64,000 nucleotides of DNA from Flavobacterium lindanitolerans (GTDB lineage Bacteria > Bacteroidota > Bacteroidia > Flavobacteriales > Flavobacteriaceae). The notes beneath the pieces were generated by a model. That model did not search any database. It had not been told where the DNA came from and saw nothing but the letters and a program-made list of their open reading frames with translations. Location of the stretch: positions 930,001-994,000 of the forward strand of contig NZ_PJND01000007.1 of the NCBI RefSeq assembly GCF_002846575.1, written 5' to 3'. The position numbers and the translations under genes were made by a program. This document shows, in pieces, positions 36,496 to 44,970 of this stretch; position 1 is the first letter of the stretch; the number at the start of each line of letters is the position of its first letter.

Positions 36496-37182
36496 TTATA
36501 CAAATTCCAACTGGATTGAATTGTTATAATTCACTTCTAATCCAGTAATTTTACAATCAAACAAAAAATCGATAAGCTTTTCGGAATAAAATAATAATGA
36601 TGTTGGTTGTATTGAAATAATATTCAACTCTGCATGTTTTTTTGAAATACATATTTTTTCGAATTTAGCAAGAGGATTTTGTTGTTTAAACTCCCAATAT
36701 TCATCATAACTAAAAAAATTAAAATATTCTACGTTATTAAGTGCTTTGTGTCCAGTATAAATTGAAGAATGTTCGAAATTTATATCTCTTGATAAAATAG
36801 TTTCAAAAAACAGCATGAAATATTTTTCTTCTACATTTTCAATATCAACTTCAAATGTATTATAGTTGCCAATATTAAATGATTTTATAATGTCTATAAA
36901 TTTCCTGCTGTACACTAAATTAAGAAAGGAAATATTCTGTGTGTATCCCATGACGTCAGTAACATTTGCGTTCTTTAGCAATTTTGCATTTATTGCAGGT
37001 GACATAATGTTTTTTATTTCATTTTGTTGCTGCCAAAAATCTGTATTACTGCTCTTAAAGAATTTAAGTAATTCGTCATATCTGCTATCTTTTTCCAATA
37101 GTGGCAAGCCAATATCTATCTGATATAGTCCATTCTTTACGCCGGTAACATCAACATCTAAATCAACTTGGTAGTATTTCAT
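36496..37182 (-). CDS. Imm11-like immunity protein, copy 3
   Basis: 228 residues beginning MKYYQVDLDVDVTGVKNGL. Its last 20 residues equal those of copy 1 although the rest differs, which suggests gene conversion or duplication of the 3' end together with the hairpin. First Imm11-like gene to be transcribed, downstream of a hairpin at 37221. Confidence 0.6.
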   Translation of the reverse strand: MKYYQVDLDVDVTGVKNGLYQIDIGLPLLEKDSRYDELLKFFKSSNTDFWQQQNEIKNIMSPAINAKLLKNANVTDVMGYTQNISFLNLVYSRKFIDIIKSFNIGNYNTFEVDIENVEEKYFMLFFETILSRDINFEHSSIYTGHKALNNVEYFNFFSYDEYWEFKQQNPLAKFEKICISKKHAELNIISIQPTSLLFYSEKLIDFLFDCKITGLEVNYNNSIQLEFV

Positions 37183-37220
37183 AAATTAAAATCGTTTAAA
37201 ATAGGTATTAAGAGTGTAGA

Positions 37221-37256
37221 AAACACAGAAGTCAAGATTTTGAACTTCTGTGTTTA
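37221..37256 (-). terminator. Hairpin between the second DUF4304 gene and Imm11-like copy 3
   Basis: AAACACAGAAGT (37221-37232) and ACTTCTGTGTTT (37244-37255) pair, with T-rich sequence after it on the minus strand. Confidence 0.75.
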
Positions 37257-37272
37257 ACTTGAATAAAAATAG

Positions 37273-37754
37273 TTACCAATCTGTACTCAGATTAAAATGT
37301 TTCAATACGTGTGGAGGTATTGTATGTATGAACTCACGTCTTTTAAGGACTTGTAACAAATCATTTTCCGTCTGTATTGATTTAATTCAGGTACTATCTT
37401 TTTATTAATTACTTCAAATAATTTGATGAGTCGATCTGCTGTATCAATATCACTTTCGAGATCAAGCAAACCTTGTATCATAGCTTGCTCTTCTTTGTCG
37501 ATTGACCCTAACTGATTATCGATATGAACTTTTCTATTATTAAGAGGTAGACTATTTATTACATAATTATAATGTAAATAGTAAACATTTCCATATTGTG
37601 ACTTCTGAAGATTAATAATCTTATTAATCTCATTACCGTTCAAAACCCAACTATTTCCTTTCCTTTTAAAACCCAATGGAAGGAATATATTGTTTAATAG
37701 GTTTAATAATTCAGTTTTTTTCCATTTTAATATGTATCTAATACTGTTTTCCAT
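37273..37754 (-). pseudogene. Second DUF4304-type immunity gene, frameshifted at both ends
   Basis: The middle of the frame (37302-37754, 150 residues as read) is a clear paralog of the gene at 37902. At the N-terminus the ATG at 37723-37725 matches the paralog's start, but a run of seven A (plus-strand T, 37715-37721) puts it out of frame; with six A the product would begin MEKTELLNLLNNIF, aligning with MEKKDLERILSEIL. The only in-frame ATG is at 37754, inside the toxin remnant. At the C-terminus the paralogous string (LKRREF, later VLKHFNLSTDW with a stop at 37273) lies in another frame, so the read frame ends differently at 37302. Either a decaying gene or two read errors. A partly working product is possible. 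Confidence 0.7.
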
Positions 37755-37846
37755 ATTGTGCCGGGATATTCTGCCTCGAACGTAGCCATATATTTTGATA
37801 ATTGCTTTTCGTCTGCTTTCATTGCACGAGCATTAAAAGGCTTCAG
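37727..37846 (-). pseudogene. Orphan C-terminal toxin-tip fragment
   Basis: On the minus strand 39 codons plus stop encode the last part of the nuclease tip of the RHS protein: it begins LKPFNARAMKADEKQLSKY and ends GTIWKTVLDTY. 33 of 39 residues equal the C-terminus of the full-length protein ending at 38361. There is no start codon or PD/E catalytic part. It sits directly in front of the second DUF4304 gene, as the full tip sits in front of the first, so it is a displaced toxin-immunity module. Confidence 0.85.
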
Positions 37847-37861
37847 TTTTGGATTTTTGAA

Positions 37862-37897
37862 TATTACAGAAGCCACTTTTAAATGGCTTCTGTAATG
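37862..37897 (-). terminator. Hairpin after the first DUF4304 gene
   Basis: Perfect arms ATTACAGAAGCCA and TGGCTTCTGTAAT around a loop of about eight bases, 5 bases beyond the immunity stop codon. The T tract is weak, so termination may be partial. Confidence 0.6.
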
Positions 37898-37901
37898 AAA
37901 C

Positions 37902-38351
37902 CTAATCTATCGGTAAATTGAAATGTTTTTTCACCGACAATGTAATATCATTTAAATGTGGTCTCCTTTTTAATTCTTCCAAAATATCCGACTCATTATT
38001 AATACTTATGATATTAAGCATTAAATTTTCATACAATAAATCTTTTAATCTAATTTCTCGCTCACTATCAATTATTTGATATTCCAAGTCTAGCATATTT
38101 ATAATTTCCTCATTAGTGCTTTTATTTGATGCTCCGAGTCTATTATAAATATGTCTTTTAAGATTTCCTAATGGAATAGCATTAATAATATATCCATAAT
38201 TGATGTAGAATCTATTGCTATATTGAGACTTTTGCAAATCAATTATTTTAGTAATTTCATTATTATTTAAAGTCCAATAGCTGCCCTTTTTTTTAAAATC
38301 AGCTGGTTTCAAGATTTCGCTAAGAATTCTCTCAAGATCTTTCTTTTCCAT
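37902..38351 (-). CDS. DUF4304 immunity-type protein
   Basis: 149 residues. The pattern FKKKGSYWTLNNNEITKII, then LQKSQYSNRFYINYGYII, is characteristic of DUF4304, a family common next to polymorphic toxins. It begins 9 bases after the toxin stop codon on the same strand, as a cognate immunity gene should. No signal peptide, so it would protect the cytosol, in keeping with a nuclease toxin. Cognacy is inferred. Confidence 0.75.
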   Translation of the reverse strand: MEKKDLERILSEILKPADFKKKGSYWTLNNNEITKIIDLQKSQYSNRFYINYGYIINAIPLGNLKRHIYNRLGASNKSTNEEIINMLDLEYQIIDSEREIRLKDLLYENLMLNIISINNESDILEELKRRPHLNDITLSVKKHFNLPID

Positions 38352-38360
38352 TATTATAAA

Positions 38361-41300
38361 TTAATATGTATCTAATACTGTTTTCCATATTGTGCCAGGA
38401 TACGCTGCTTCAAAGGCGGCCTTGTATTTGGCTAATTGTTTTTCACCTGCTTTCATGGCCCTTGGATTAAAAGGTTTGAGCTCGTAAATGGTTCTGTTTA
38501 CCATGTCAACAAAATCAGGTCGGATTCCTGGAATTTCTCTAAACTCTTTGATTCCAAGACCCGCAGCTTCTTCCGCAACCTTATAAGCCTTGTGCATTTC
38601 CTGTCCCATCTTAAGGGAAGACTTGGTATATTTGGTGAGTTTTCCGAGGTCACCAATATAAGGAACTATTCCCACTGCTGCAATCATTGCATTAGTGTTT
38701 TGTCCTCGTGCTAAGTAACCAATGGCATTAAGCCCGTCGACAATACCTGTAGGGTCTAAGACACCTATAAGGTCCATACTGGTTTGAAAGTCATCCCATC
38801 GTTTTTCACGCAGTTCCTTGAAATGATATTCATATAAGCCGCTTTTTCTGTACACCCAGTCCTGCATGATGTATTGCGCACCGAATGTGCCCCATGAAAG
38901 ACCGGCACTGTTTCCGTAAACTTCTACTTCAGGAAGGTTTATGGAGATCGTAAAGTCATGTATCTTGGCTTTTTTTATCTTTAATTGGGCAGAATTTCCA
39001 CTAAGCAATGCGTTAATGAATTTGTAGATATCTTTCGCTTCATCACCGTTGGCTTCAAAGCCCCAACCATAATTGTAAACGTCTGCTCCGCTAGGGTCAG
39101 ACCAGTAGGCAGGATTATTGTCATGACCGTTGTAGGGCGACCTTTCATAGTGCACCACAGGGTCAATTCCAGTCCAGCGTCCTATGGCAGGGTCGTAGTC
39201 CCTTGAAGGCATATCGAAAAGGTTTAGATTAAATTCTTCCTGAAACTCCTGCCCGTTGAATTTGTAATTGTATACGTAAGGGATGGGACAGGCTGGGCAA
39301 AATTCTATCAGGCCACCAATTTCCCTGTCATACATCCTTTTGGTCATGTTATAGTTCTTGTGTGATAGGCCTAAAGAGTAGTAGTTATTTTCCTCCATGA
39401 TGGCTACCTGCTGTGTAGCCGGGTTCATAGTATAGCTTAGCCTGATGTTGCCCAGGTGGTCTGTGTAATTGTACACATAGTTGAACGTGGCAGGCCTTGA
39501 ACCACCGGCAGCGGAGTATTTTACATATCCTTCAGTAGTGGCTATGGCTTCCAATATGCCATTTACGTAATCAAAACCGTCAAGATATTCTATCACCTTG
39601 ACTGGACGGGGAACTTCTGTAACCGTCTTTTTGAGCTTTTCCCCTAAAGCATTATACGTATATTCGATGGTAGCTCCCGTTGCAGCCCCCCAATTGAAAT
39701 AAATCTTTAGGGGCTGGTTGAGATGATTGTAGATAATTTTCTCTATAAGTTTGTTCTGGTCGGATTTTATATTACCGTTGATGTCATAGCTGTAATCATC
39801 TGCATTGTCATTGAACCCATCGCCGTCATCCATGAAGCCTGCGGGCTTTCCGGTATAATCTGTTACCTTGGAAATACGGTTTGAATTGGGTTCGTAAGCA
39901 TATTCCAGGTCATCAATCATCATTGCCGTAACCACATCATCAAATTCGCCATAACGTTCCAGTTTCCTGATATTGCCGTTTTTGTCATACTCCTGGCTTT
40001 CCTTATAGGAATTTGGTGCCGATACGCTTTCTGGTTTATGATAGGAAGTAGACGTAAGGCGGCCCATACTGTCGAACTGATAGGCATGCCTGCGCAGGAT
40101 GTTGTCGTTTGCCGTTCTCCAATAGGTTTCTGATATGTTACCGTTGAACTGTGCCTGAGTTGCCTGTGGGTTATCATACACGATTTTGAAGGCAAAAAGG
40201 TCCGCAGGCTCGCCCGGTTGTGTCAGGGAAGCGACTTTGTTGATTTCCTTGAGCCAGCCTCTTACGGTATAGGAATAGTCAATTTTCTGCAACGGAGAAC
40301 CTCCCGTCAGGTCGGTTCCGCCAGTCCTTTTTGAAATAAGCTGACCCAGTTCGTCATAGCTGTTCATGGTTAATAATTCAGTTGCCCTGCTGCCAATTTT
40401 ATGTGTATGGGTGAGTAGGCGGTCCTGGTCGCTATAGGTAAAGTCTTCCCTTATGCTTATGGCACTGCTTGAAGCAGTCCGCTTATGCTCCAGAACGGTG
40501 TACAATGTTTTGCCCGAAAAGTCGAATTTGGCATCTTGTTGGGTGTATCCTCCCAGGTAGTTGGACGACCATGTGCGGATAGCCCTTGCTTTATAATCGT
40601 ACAATATATAAGCTAGTTCGCCCGCGGTTGCAGTGGTAGTTTCAATCACCCTTATCCACGAACCGGTTGGAAGCCCCTTTGGCTTGACCGACAGGTTGTA
40701 GAATACGGGCTGACCTTCAATGTTAGGGAAGCTGGTTGGTGCTCCAGGGAAATCGTAATCATCGTAGTAATTGACAGAAAGGATATGGCATGCCGGACCA
40801 GTCGGCCATGTCTGGTTGGAGTAGCGGAATGTCACGCCATTTACGTTGCTGTCTGTAGCCGTTTTATTCTCATTGAGGTTTGCGATTTGGGTATCGCGCG
40901 CCATCTGTAGAGTGTTCCTGTTACCTGAAGTGACGCGGGCCTGCATCCATCCGGTGTAGGCTACTCGACCATACACATCATATTTGGAAAACAGCCAACC
41001 TATATTATTGGGCTCGACACTGTTGCTAAATGGGGAAAAGGCAGGTCCGGTGGCAATCGGCCTATCTAAGTTGTCATAGATGATAAACTCCCATGTCTTA
41101 CCAGGTTCTTTCTTCTCAACTAGCCTGTTACGGCCGTCATAGCGATATTGGTAGCAGAGCCCCTCCAAATCGGCTGTTGAACCGCTGCCGTCTGACATTG
41201 GGGGCAATACGAAGGTTAGATTTCCGAATTGGTCATAAACATAATAGGTGTCATGCCAGCTTTCCGTATGTATCCCGTTTACAGTTGATGTGCCGTACTT

Positions 41301-42032
41301 GCGTTTCAGGATTACCTGTCCTTTCTTATTCTTGTATTCTTGTACCGTATTGTCATTTCCGGAAGTCCAGTTCTCGTCTTTCATCAGGTACTTGTAAAGC
41401 GTGCCTTCGGTGTAGAAGCCGTCTTGTGTCAGAGTGGCAGGATAATATCCTCCGCTAGGGGTTCCTGCAACAGCTTTGTATACCTTTATTTGATCAGCCG
41501 TGCTATTTGTGAGGTATTCCATCCTTACCGTATGATCGCTATCGGCAGGAGTTGAGGGAAGAATCCATTTGCTTCCGGGTGAAGCCTGTTTCGCTACTCT
41601 TCCAAAAGGGGAGGTCTCAAATTGCTTTTCAGAATATGGGTTTCCTGTAGCTTCAAAATCAGGATTTCCAGTTCTTGCCATTGTTGGCGAAGCATAAAAG
41701 GAAAGGCTTTCGGTAGCTGCATTGGCATCATACTGTTTCGTGGCCGAAGTACTTACATAGGGCAAGAATCCTTTTGACTGGCGTCCCGAAGCGTCGTATT
41801 CGATATGGGTCACTATATCCTTACCGGTGTTTGATTGCATGTATGCCCGGTGCTGTATGGGTCTTCCTAACTTGTCAAAGTAGGAGAAATTCTGGATAGC
41901 CTGCGAAACGGAAGGGTCCGCTACTGAGGTAGCAGTTTCCGTCTTGTAAATGATGGTCTTTATATGGCTCTGTTCCTGTGCCTGTCCTATGGTAGACAGC
42001 AGGAGTATTATGATTATTGCTATTTTTTTCAT
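38361..42032 (-). CDS. DUF6443/RHS-repeat polymorphic toxin with PD-(D/E)XK-like nuclease tip
   Basis: 1223 residues. Signal peptide (MKKIAIIIILLLSTIGQAQ), DUF6443 region about residues 40-160, YD/RHS repeats through the middle, and the RHS-core signature ending in DPSGAD at residue 984. The 239-residue variable tail contains a pretoxin-like segment (LDPTGIVDGLNAIGYLARGQ) and then RPDFVD, YELK and QLAKY: Pro1172-Asp1173, Glu1184-x-Lys1186 and Gln1199/Tyr1203, the layout of a PD-(D/E)XK nuclease. The toxin is probably a DNase or RNase released from the RHS shell. The gene starts 6 bases after the upstream RHS gene and is followed by its immunity gene. Confidence 0.85.
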   Translation of the reverse strand: MKKIAIIIILLLSTIGQAQEQSHIKTIIYKTETATSVADPSVSQAIQNFSYFDKLGRPIQHRAYMQSNTGKDIVTHIEYDASGRQSKGFLPYVSTSATKQYDANAATESLSFYASPTMARTGNPDFEATGNPYSEKQFETSPFGRVAKQASPGSKWILPSTPADSDHTVRMEYLTNSTADQIKVYKAVAGTPSGGYYPATLTQDGFYTEGTLYKYLMKDENWTSGNDNTVQEYKNKKGQVILKRKYGTSTVNGIHTESWHDTYYVYDQFGNLTFVLPPMSDGSGSTADLEGLCYQYRYDGRNRLVEKKEPGKTWEFIIYDNLDRPIATGPAFSPFSNSVEPNNIGWLFSKYDVYGRVAYTGWMQARVTSGNRNTLQMARDTQIANLNENKTATDSNVNGVTFRYSNQTWPTGPACHILSVNYYDDYDFPGAPTSFPNIEGQPVFYNLSVKPKGLPTGSWIRVIETTTATAGELAYILYDYKARAIRTWSSNYLGGYTQQDAKFDFSGKTLYTVLEHKRTASSSAISIREDFTYSDQDRLLTHTHKIGSRATELLTMNSYDELGQLISKRTGGTDLTGGSPLQKIDYSYTVRGWLKEINKVASLTQPGEPADLFAFKIVYDNPQATQAQFNGNISETYWRTANDNILRRHAYQFDSMGRLTSTSYHKPESVSAPNSYKESQEYDKNGNIRKLERYGEFDDVVTAMMIDDLEYAYEPNSNRISKVTDYTGKPAGFMDDGDGFNDNADDYSYDINGNIKSDQNKLIEKIIYNHLNQPLKIYFNWGAATGATIEYTYNALGEKLKKTVTEVPRPVKVIEYLDGFDYVNGILEAIATTEGYVKYSAAGGSRPATFNYVYNYTDHLGNIRLSYTMNPATQQVAIMEENNYYSLGLSHKNYNMTKRMYDREIGGLIEFCPACPIPYVYNYKFNGQEFQEEFNLNLFDMPSRDYDPAIGRWTGIDPVVHYERSPYNGHDNNPAYWSDPSGADVYNYGWGFEANGDEAKDIYKFINALLSGNSAQLKIKKAKIHDFTISINLPEVEVYGNSAGLSWGTFGAQYIMQDWVYRKSGLYEYHFKELREKRWDDFQTSMDLIGVLDPTGIVDGLNAIGYLARGQNTNAMIAAVGIVPYIGDLGKLTKYTKSSLKMGQEMHKAYKVAEEAAGLGIKEFREIPGIRPDFVDMVNRTIYELKPFNPRAMKAGEKQLAKYKAAFEAAYPGTIWKTVLDTY

Positions 42033-42038
42033 TTTGGC

Positions 42039-44960
42039 CTAGTTTTGGTTTGTCAGTTTATAGCTGGTTTCTGAAATCAGCTTCCCGTTTCTGTCCCTTA
42101 TCGCCTTGGTTCTTCCGAAGGAATCATATTCGTACGAAATCCTGTCGCCTTTTGGGTCAGTCACGGTTGAGATGCCAATAAGTGGTTTGTAGGTATAGGT
42201 GGTAGGCATCGCATTGGCAAGTATCGTACTATTTCGTAGCAGATCGAGTTTCTGCAATACTGTAGTTTCATTTCCGCTGTCTGTAGCCGTTTGTATATCG
42301 GTGATTAGACTAGCAGTTATAGCTGTATAGGGCATATTCTCTATCTGTGCTACCAAGACCGTTTTATTATAGCCCCAGATATAGCTCGTCTTTTTTCCGT
42401 TAGGCTGTTCGCTCTGCAGCAGGTTGCCATATTCGTCATAGAGATTGTACCTCATTTCTACAATTTCCTGCTCGCCTGCTTTTGAATAAGAAAGCTCGGA
42501 TGGGAGCCATGCAGTATTTCCCGACCAGTTGTTTGAGTGCTTTGTCCATTTTGTGGCCACAAGGCTGCCGTTGTAGTAATCCTCACTCTTTTCGAGCAGT
42601 GCAAATTTGTACTCGTTCAGAGGTAGGCCCATCGTATTGTAATAGTAGACGCTCTTGATTGCCTCTCCTGCGGAGTTGGTAGTCTCTTCCGATTCAAGGC
42701 TACGGTTGGCATCGCGGTGGTACTTGTATTGCGTTGTCTGGGTAATAGGGGCGGAACCTGTGGAATATACGGTTACGGTCTCACTTTCGGTCCTTACCTT
42801 GGCAGTACGGTCAACGACAGTCCTGTCCATGTAATAATTCTGCCAACGTGTACCGTCATAAAAACGGTAGGTATAGTCTGTGTTCTTGACAAGGACGTTG
42901 TTTCTGTCATAGTCTTTCCTGTTTTTGAGCAGGCCTCTCCTGAAATCCTGAGATAGGCTGATATGGCCATCGTAATCGAGGTCCATTCCAGGGTAATCGG
43001 CCGATGTGGTAAAGGTATATTGCGATTTCCCGTTGTTTCCGCTATCGGTTACCGTTACGTTTCGGTAACTTACGAACTCAAGATGCCCGTATGATTCCCT
43101 AAAGTTGTGCCTGTCACTGGAAACCAGGTTGCCACTGCTACGATTCGGTTCATCAAACAGATTGTAATCATACCGCGTTTCCTTTACTGGCGTATATTCA
43201 GGATATCCGTAATAATCTTTCTTCCTAAAATAATCGGCAGGTACGTCGGCATCAAAGTGGGCAATCCTCTTGATACGTATCCCCCCGCCGTATTTCCATT
43301 TTTTCAGGTCTGGGTTCCTTCGTATAGAATGTATAACTCTGGTTGCAGTCATTGGAATATTGCTTTGAGAAATATGGCCAAGCTGAATGGTGTAGGTTCC
43401 AGGATTAAGGGTATAGCTTCTACCGTAGCCGAAGTTTTCGGGATTGTACGTCCTGTAAAAGGGAAACTGTTTTTCTGTTTGAGGCAGTTGTTGTCCTGCT
43501 ATTGTGATTGAAGGAGTTACCCAAGTATTGCTCAGTTCGCTGAAATATGGGTCCTCACGTATGAAGATGCACACCTCCTTTGGAGCGCCGCTGATAGTGA
43601 AGAAGGAATGGTTCGATATCCTGCCGTTGTAAAGTTCTTCCACAATATGGTTGTACGGATAGGTAGTTTCTCCCCCGTAGTAGGTATAATAGCTTTCAGG
43701 GTCTTCAACGTGGCCCCCACCTGGAACGGAATTTTCAGAAATTGAGCTTCCTTTGAAGTACGAGTAAGTGTTTGATTCGTATTCATACAAGACGGTTCCT
43801 CCCGTAGGGAGCAGGATTTTCTCAAGCACTCCCTTGGTGCAGAACTTTGGATTCACCGCGTAGTCTACGAGTACTTGAAGGTCCTCGTGCTGTTCTGAAC
43901 GGATAAATGTCGGGTATCCGTAGGGGTCGATTCCAAAAATACCATAGTCTGTACTGTAATCCCCGTAGGTTCCGTCGCTGTAGCTGAAATGGTACTCATC
44001 TCCTTTTGTTTGTGCCGCATCGCGAAAGGTCAGCTTGTCCCATTGTCTGAGGTCGATTCGTTTTAGAATATTCGAGTTGAGGTCTGTTAACGTAATTTCG
44101 TCCAGGGTTGCCGACACAGAATTTGCCGAGCTAGCTCCAAAAGTATGGGAAAAGTTTATTTTTCCTAAACCTTCGGATTGGATGGAGGTCAGCTTGTTAA
44201 TGGTTGAGTATTCGCGCATTGCTACGGTTTGCCGTTCCAAGGTACTCAATTCATTGTAGGCAAAGGTGAGCAGTTTCTTACCATTGCTGTCATAGACGGC
44301 CGAAAGGTTGAAACTCTTTGGTACGTTTTTGGTAATGGAGCCTGGGTTAATATATCCGAGAGTTCTGTCAACCACATCGAAGACATATTTATAATTATTA
44401 GAATCATAAATAGTAAAGGAATTTACCCTGAAAGTCGAAGGTTCGTAATCAAGTGTTACCTTAAGTGTTTCTCCCTTTCCCGAATAAAGGGAAGGGACGA
44501 GATTGTTGTTGGCATCCGTAATAAGATAGAAGATTCCTGAATGTCCCATAAAATTGAACTGGTAGCGGTCACTGTAATATCTAGTCTCGGTGGCAGTCTC
44601 TTCACTTACGTAACTGTACCAGGCATTTTCAATAGTCCTTACGATGCTGCCACCCCTGTTAATTGACCAGCCAGGCTGTCTGATGTCGTCATGCACTGCA
44701 CCGTCTGCAGCTATACTTGTTGGATGATAGGATATTTCCATATTTACACCAATATCCTTACTACGAGTAGGTAAGGATAGCAAGGGTATGCTAATATCAG
44801 GCACGCCAGTAGAAAGATTAACAGGAACGTTATCGAATCTGAAAACGCTAGCGGCTGTGTTTGCGATTGAGCCTTGACCATATTCCGTGGTCATTGGCTG
44901 TACTTGTGCATCCACTAGCAAATTTGTGGCTAGAAATATGATTGTTAATAATTTTCTCAT
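42039..44960 (-). CDS. Secreted RHS/YD-repeat protein, toxin partner
   Basis: 973 residues with a signal peptide (MRKLLTIIFLATNLLVDAQ). An N-terminal region with STGVPDISIPLL and ISYHPTSIAADG, then long beta-rich repeats and a C-terminal YD-repeat part (YDEYGNLLQSEQPNGKKTS, ISYEYDSFGRTKAIRD). It lacks the RHS-core signature and any toxin tail. Placed 10 bases after the T9SS protein gene and 6 before the toxin gene, so it is likely a shell or export partner of that toxin, as split RHS/Tc-type genes often are. The role is inferred from architecture. Confidence 0.75.
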   Translation of the reverse strand: MRKLLTIIFLATNLLVDAQVQPMTTEYGQGSIANTAASVFRFDNVPVNLSTGVPDISIPLLSLPTRSKDIGVNMEISYHPTSIAADGAVHDDIRQPGWSINRGGSIVRTIENAWYSYVSEETATETRYYSDRYQFNFMGHSGIFYLITDANNNLVPSLYSGKGETLKVTLDYEPSTFRVNSFTIYDSNNYKYVFDVVDRTLGYINPGSITKNVPKSFNLSAVYDSNGKKLLTFAYNELSTLERQTVAMREYSTINKLTSIQSEGLGKINFSHTFGASSANSVSATLDEITLTDLNSNILKRIDLRQWDKLTFRDAAQTKGDEYHFSYSDGTYGDYSTDYGIFGIDPYGYPTFIRSEQHEDLQVLVDYAVNPKFCTKGVLEKILLPTGGTVLYEYESNTYSYFKGSSISENSVPGGGHVEDPESYYTYYGGETTYPYNHIVEELYNGRISNHSFFTISGAPKEVCIFIREDPYFSELSNTWVTPSITIAGQQLPQTEKQFPFYRTYNPENFGYGRSYTLNPGTYTIQLGHISQSNIPMTATRVIHSIRRNPDLKKWKYGGGIRIKRIAHFDADVPADYFRKKDYYGYPEYTPVKETRYDYNLFDEPNRSSGNLVSSDRHNFRESYGHLEFVSYRNVTVTDSGNNGKSQYTFTTSADYPGMDLDYDGHISLSQDFRRGLLKNRKDYDRNNVLVKNTDYTYRFYDGTRWQNYYMDRTVVDRTAKVRTESETVTVYSTGSAPITQTTQYKYHRDANRSLESEETTNSAGEAIKSVYYYNTMGLPLNEYKFALLEKSEDYYNGSLVATKWTKHSNNWSGNTAWLPSELSYSKAGEQEIVEMRYNLYDEYGNLLQSEQPNGKKTSYIWGYNKTVLVAQIENMPYTAITASLITDIQTATDSGNETTVLQKLDLLRNSTILANAMPTTYTYKPLIGISTVTDPKGDRISYEYDSFGRTKAIRDRNGKLISETSYKLTNQN

Positions 44961-44970
44961 AATGAAATCT

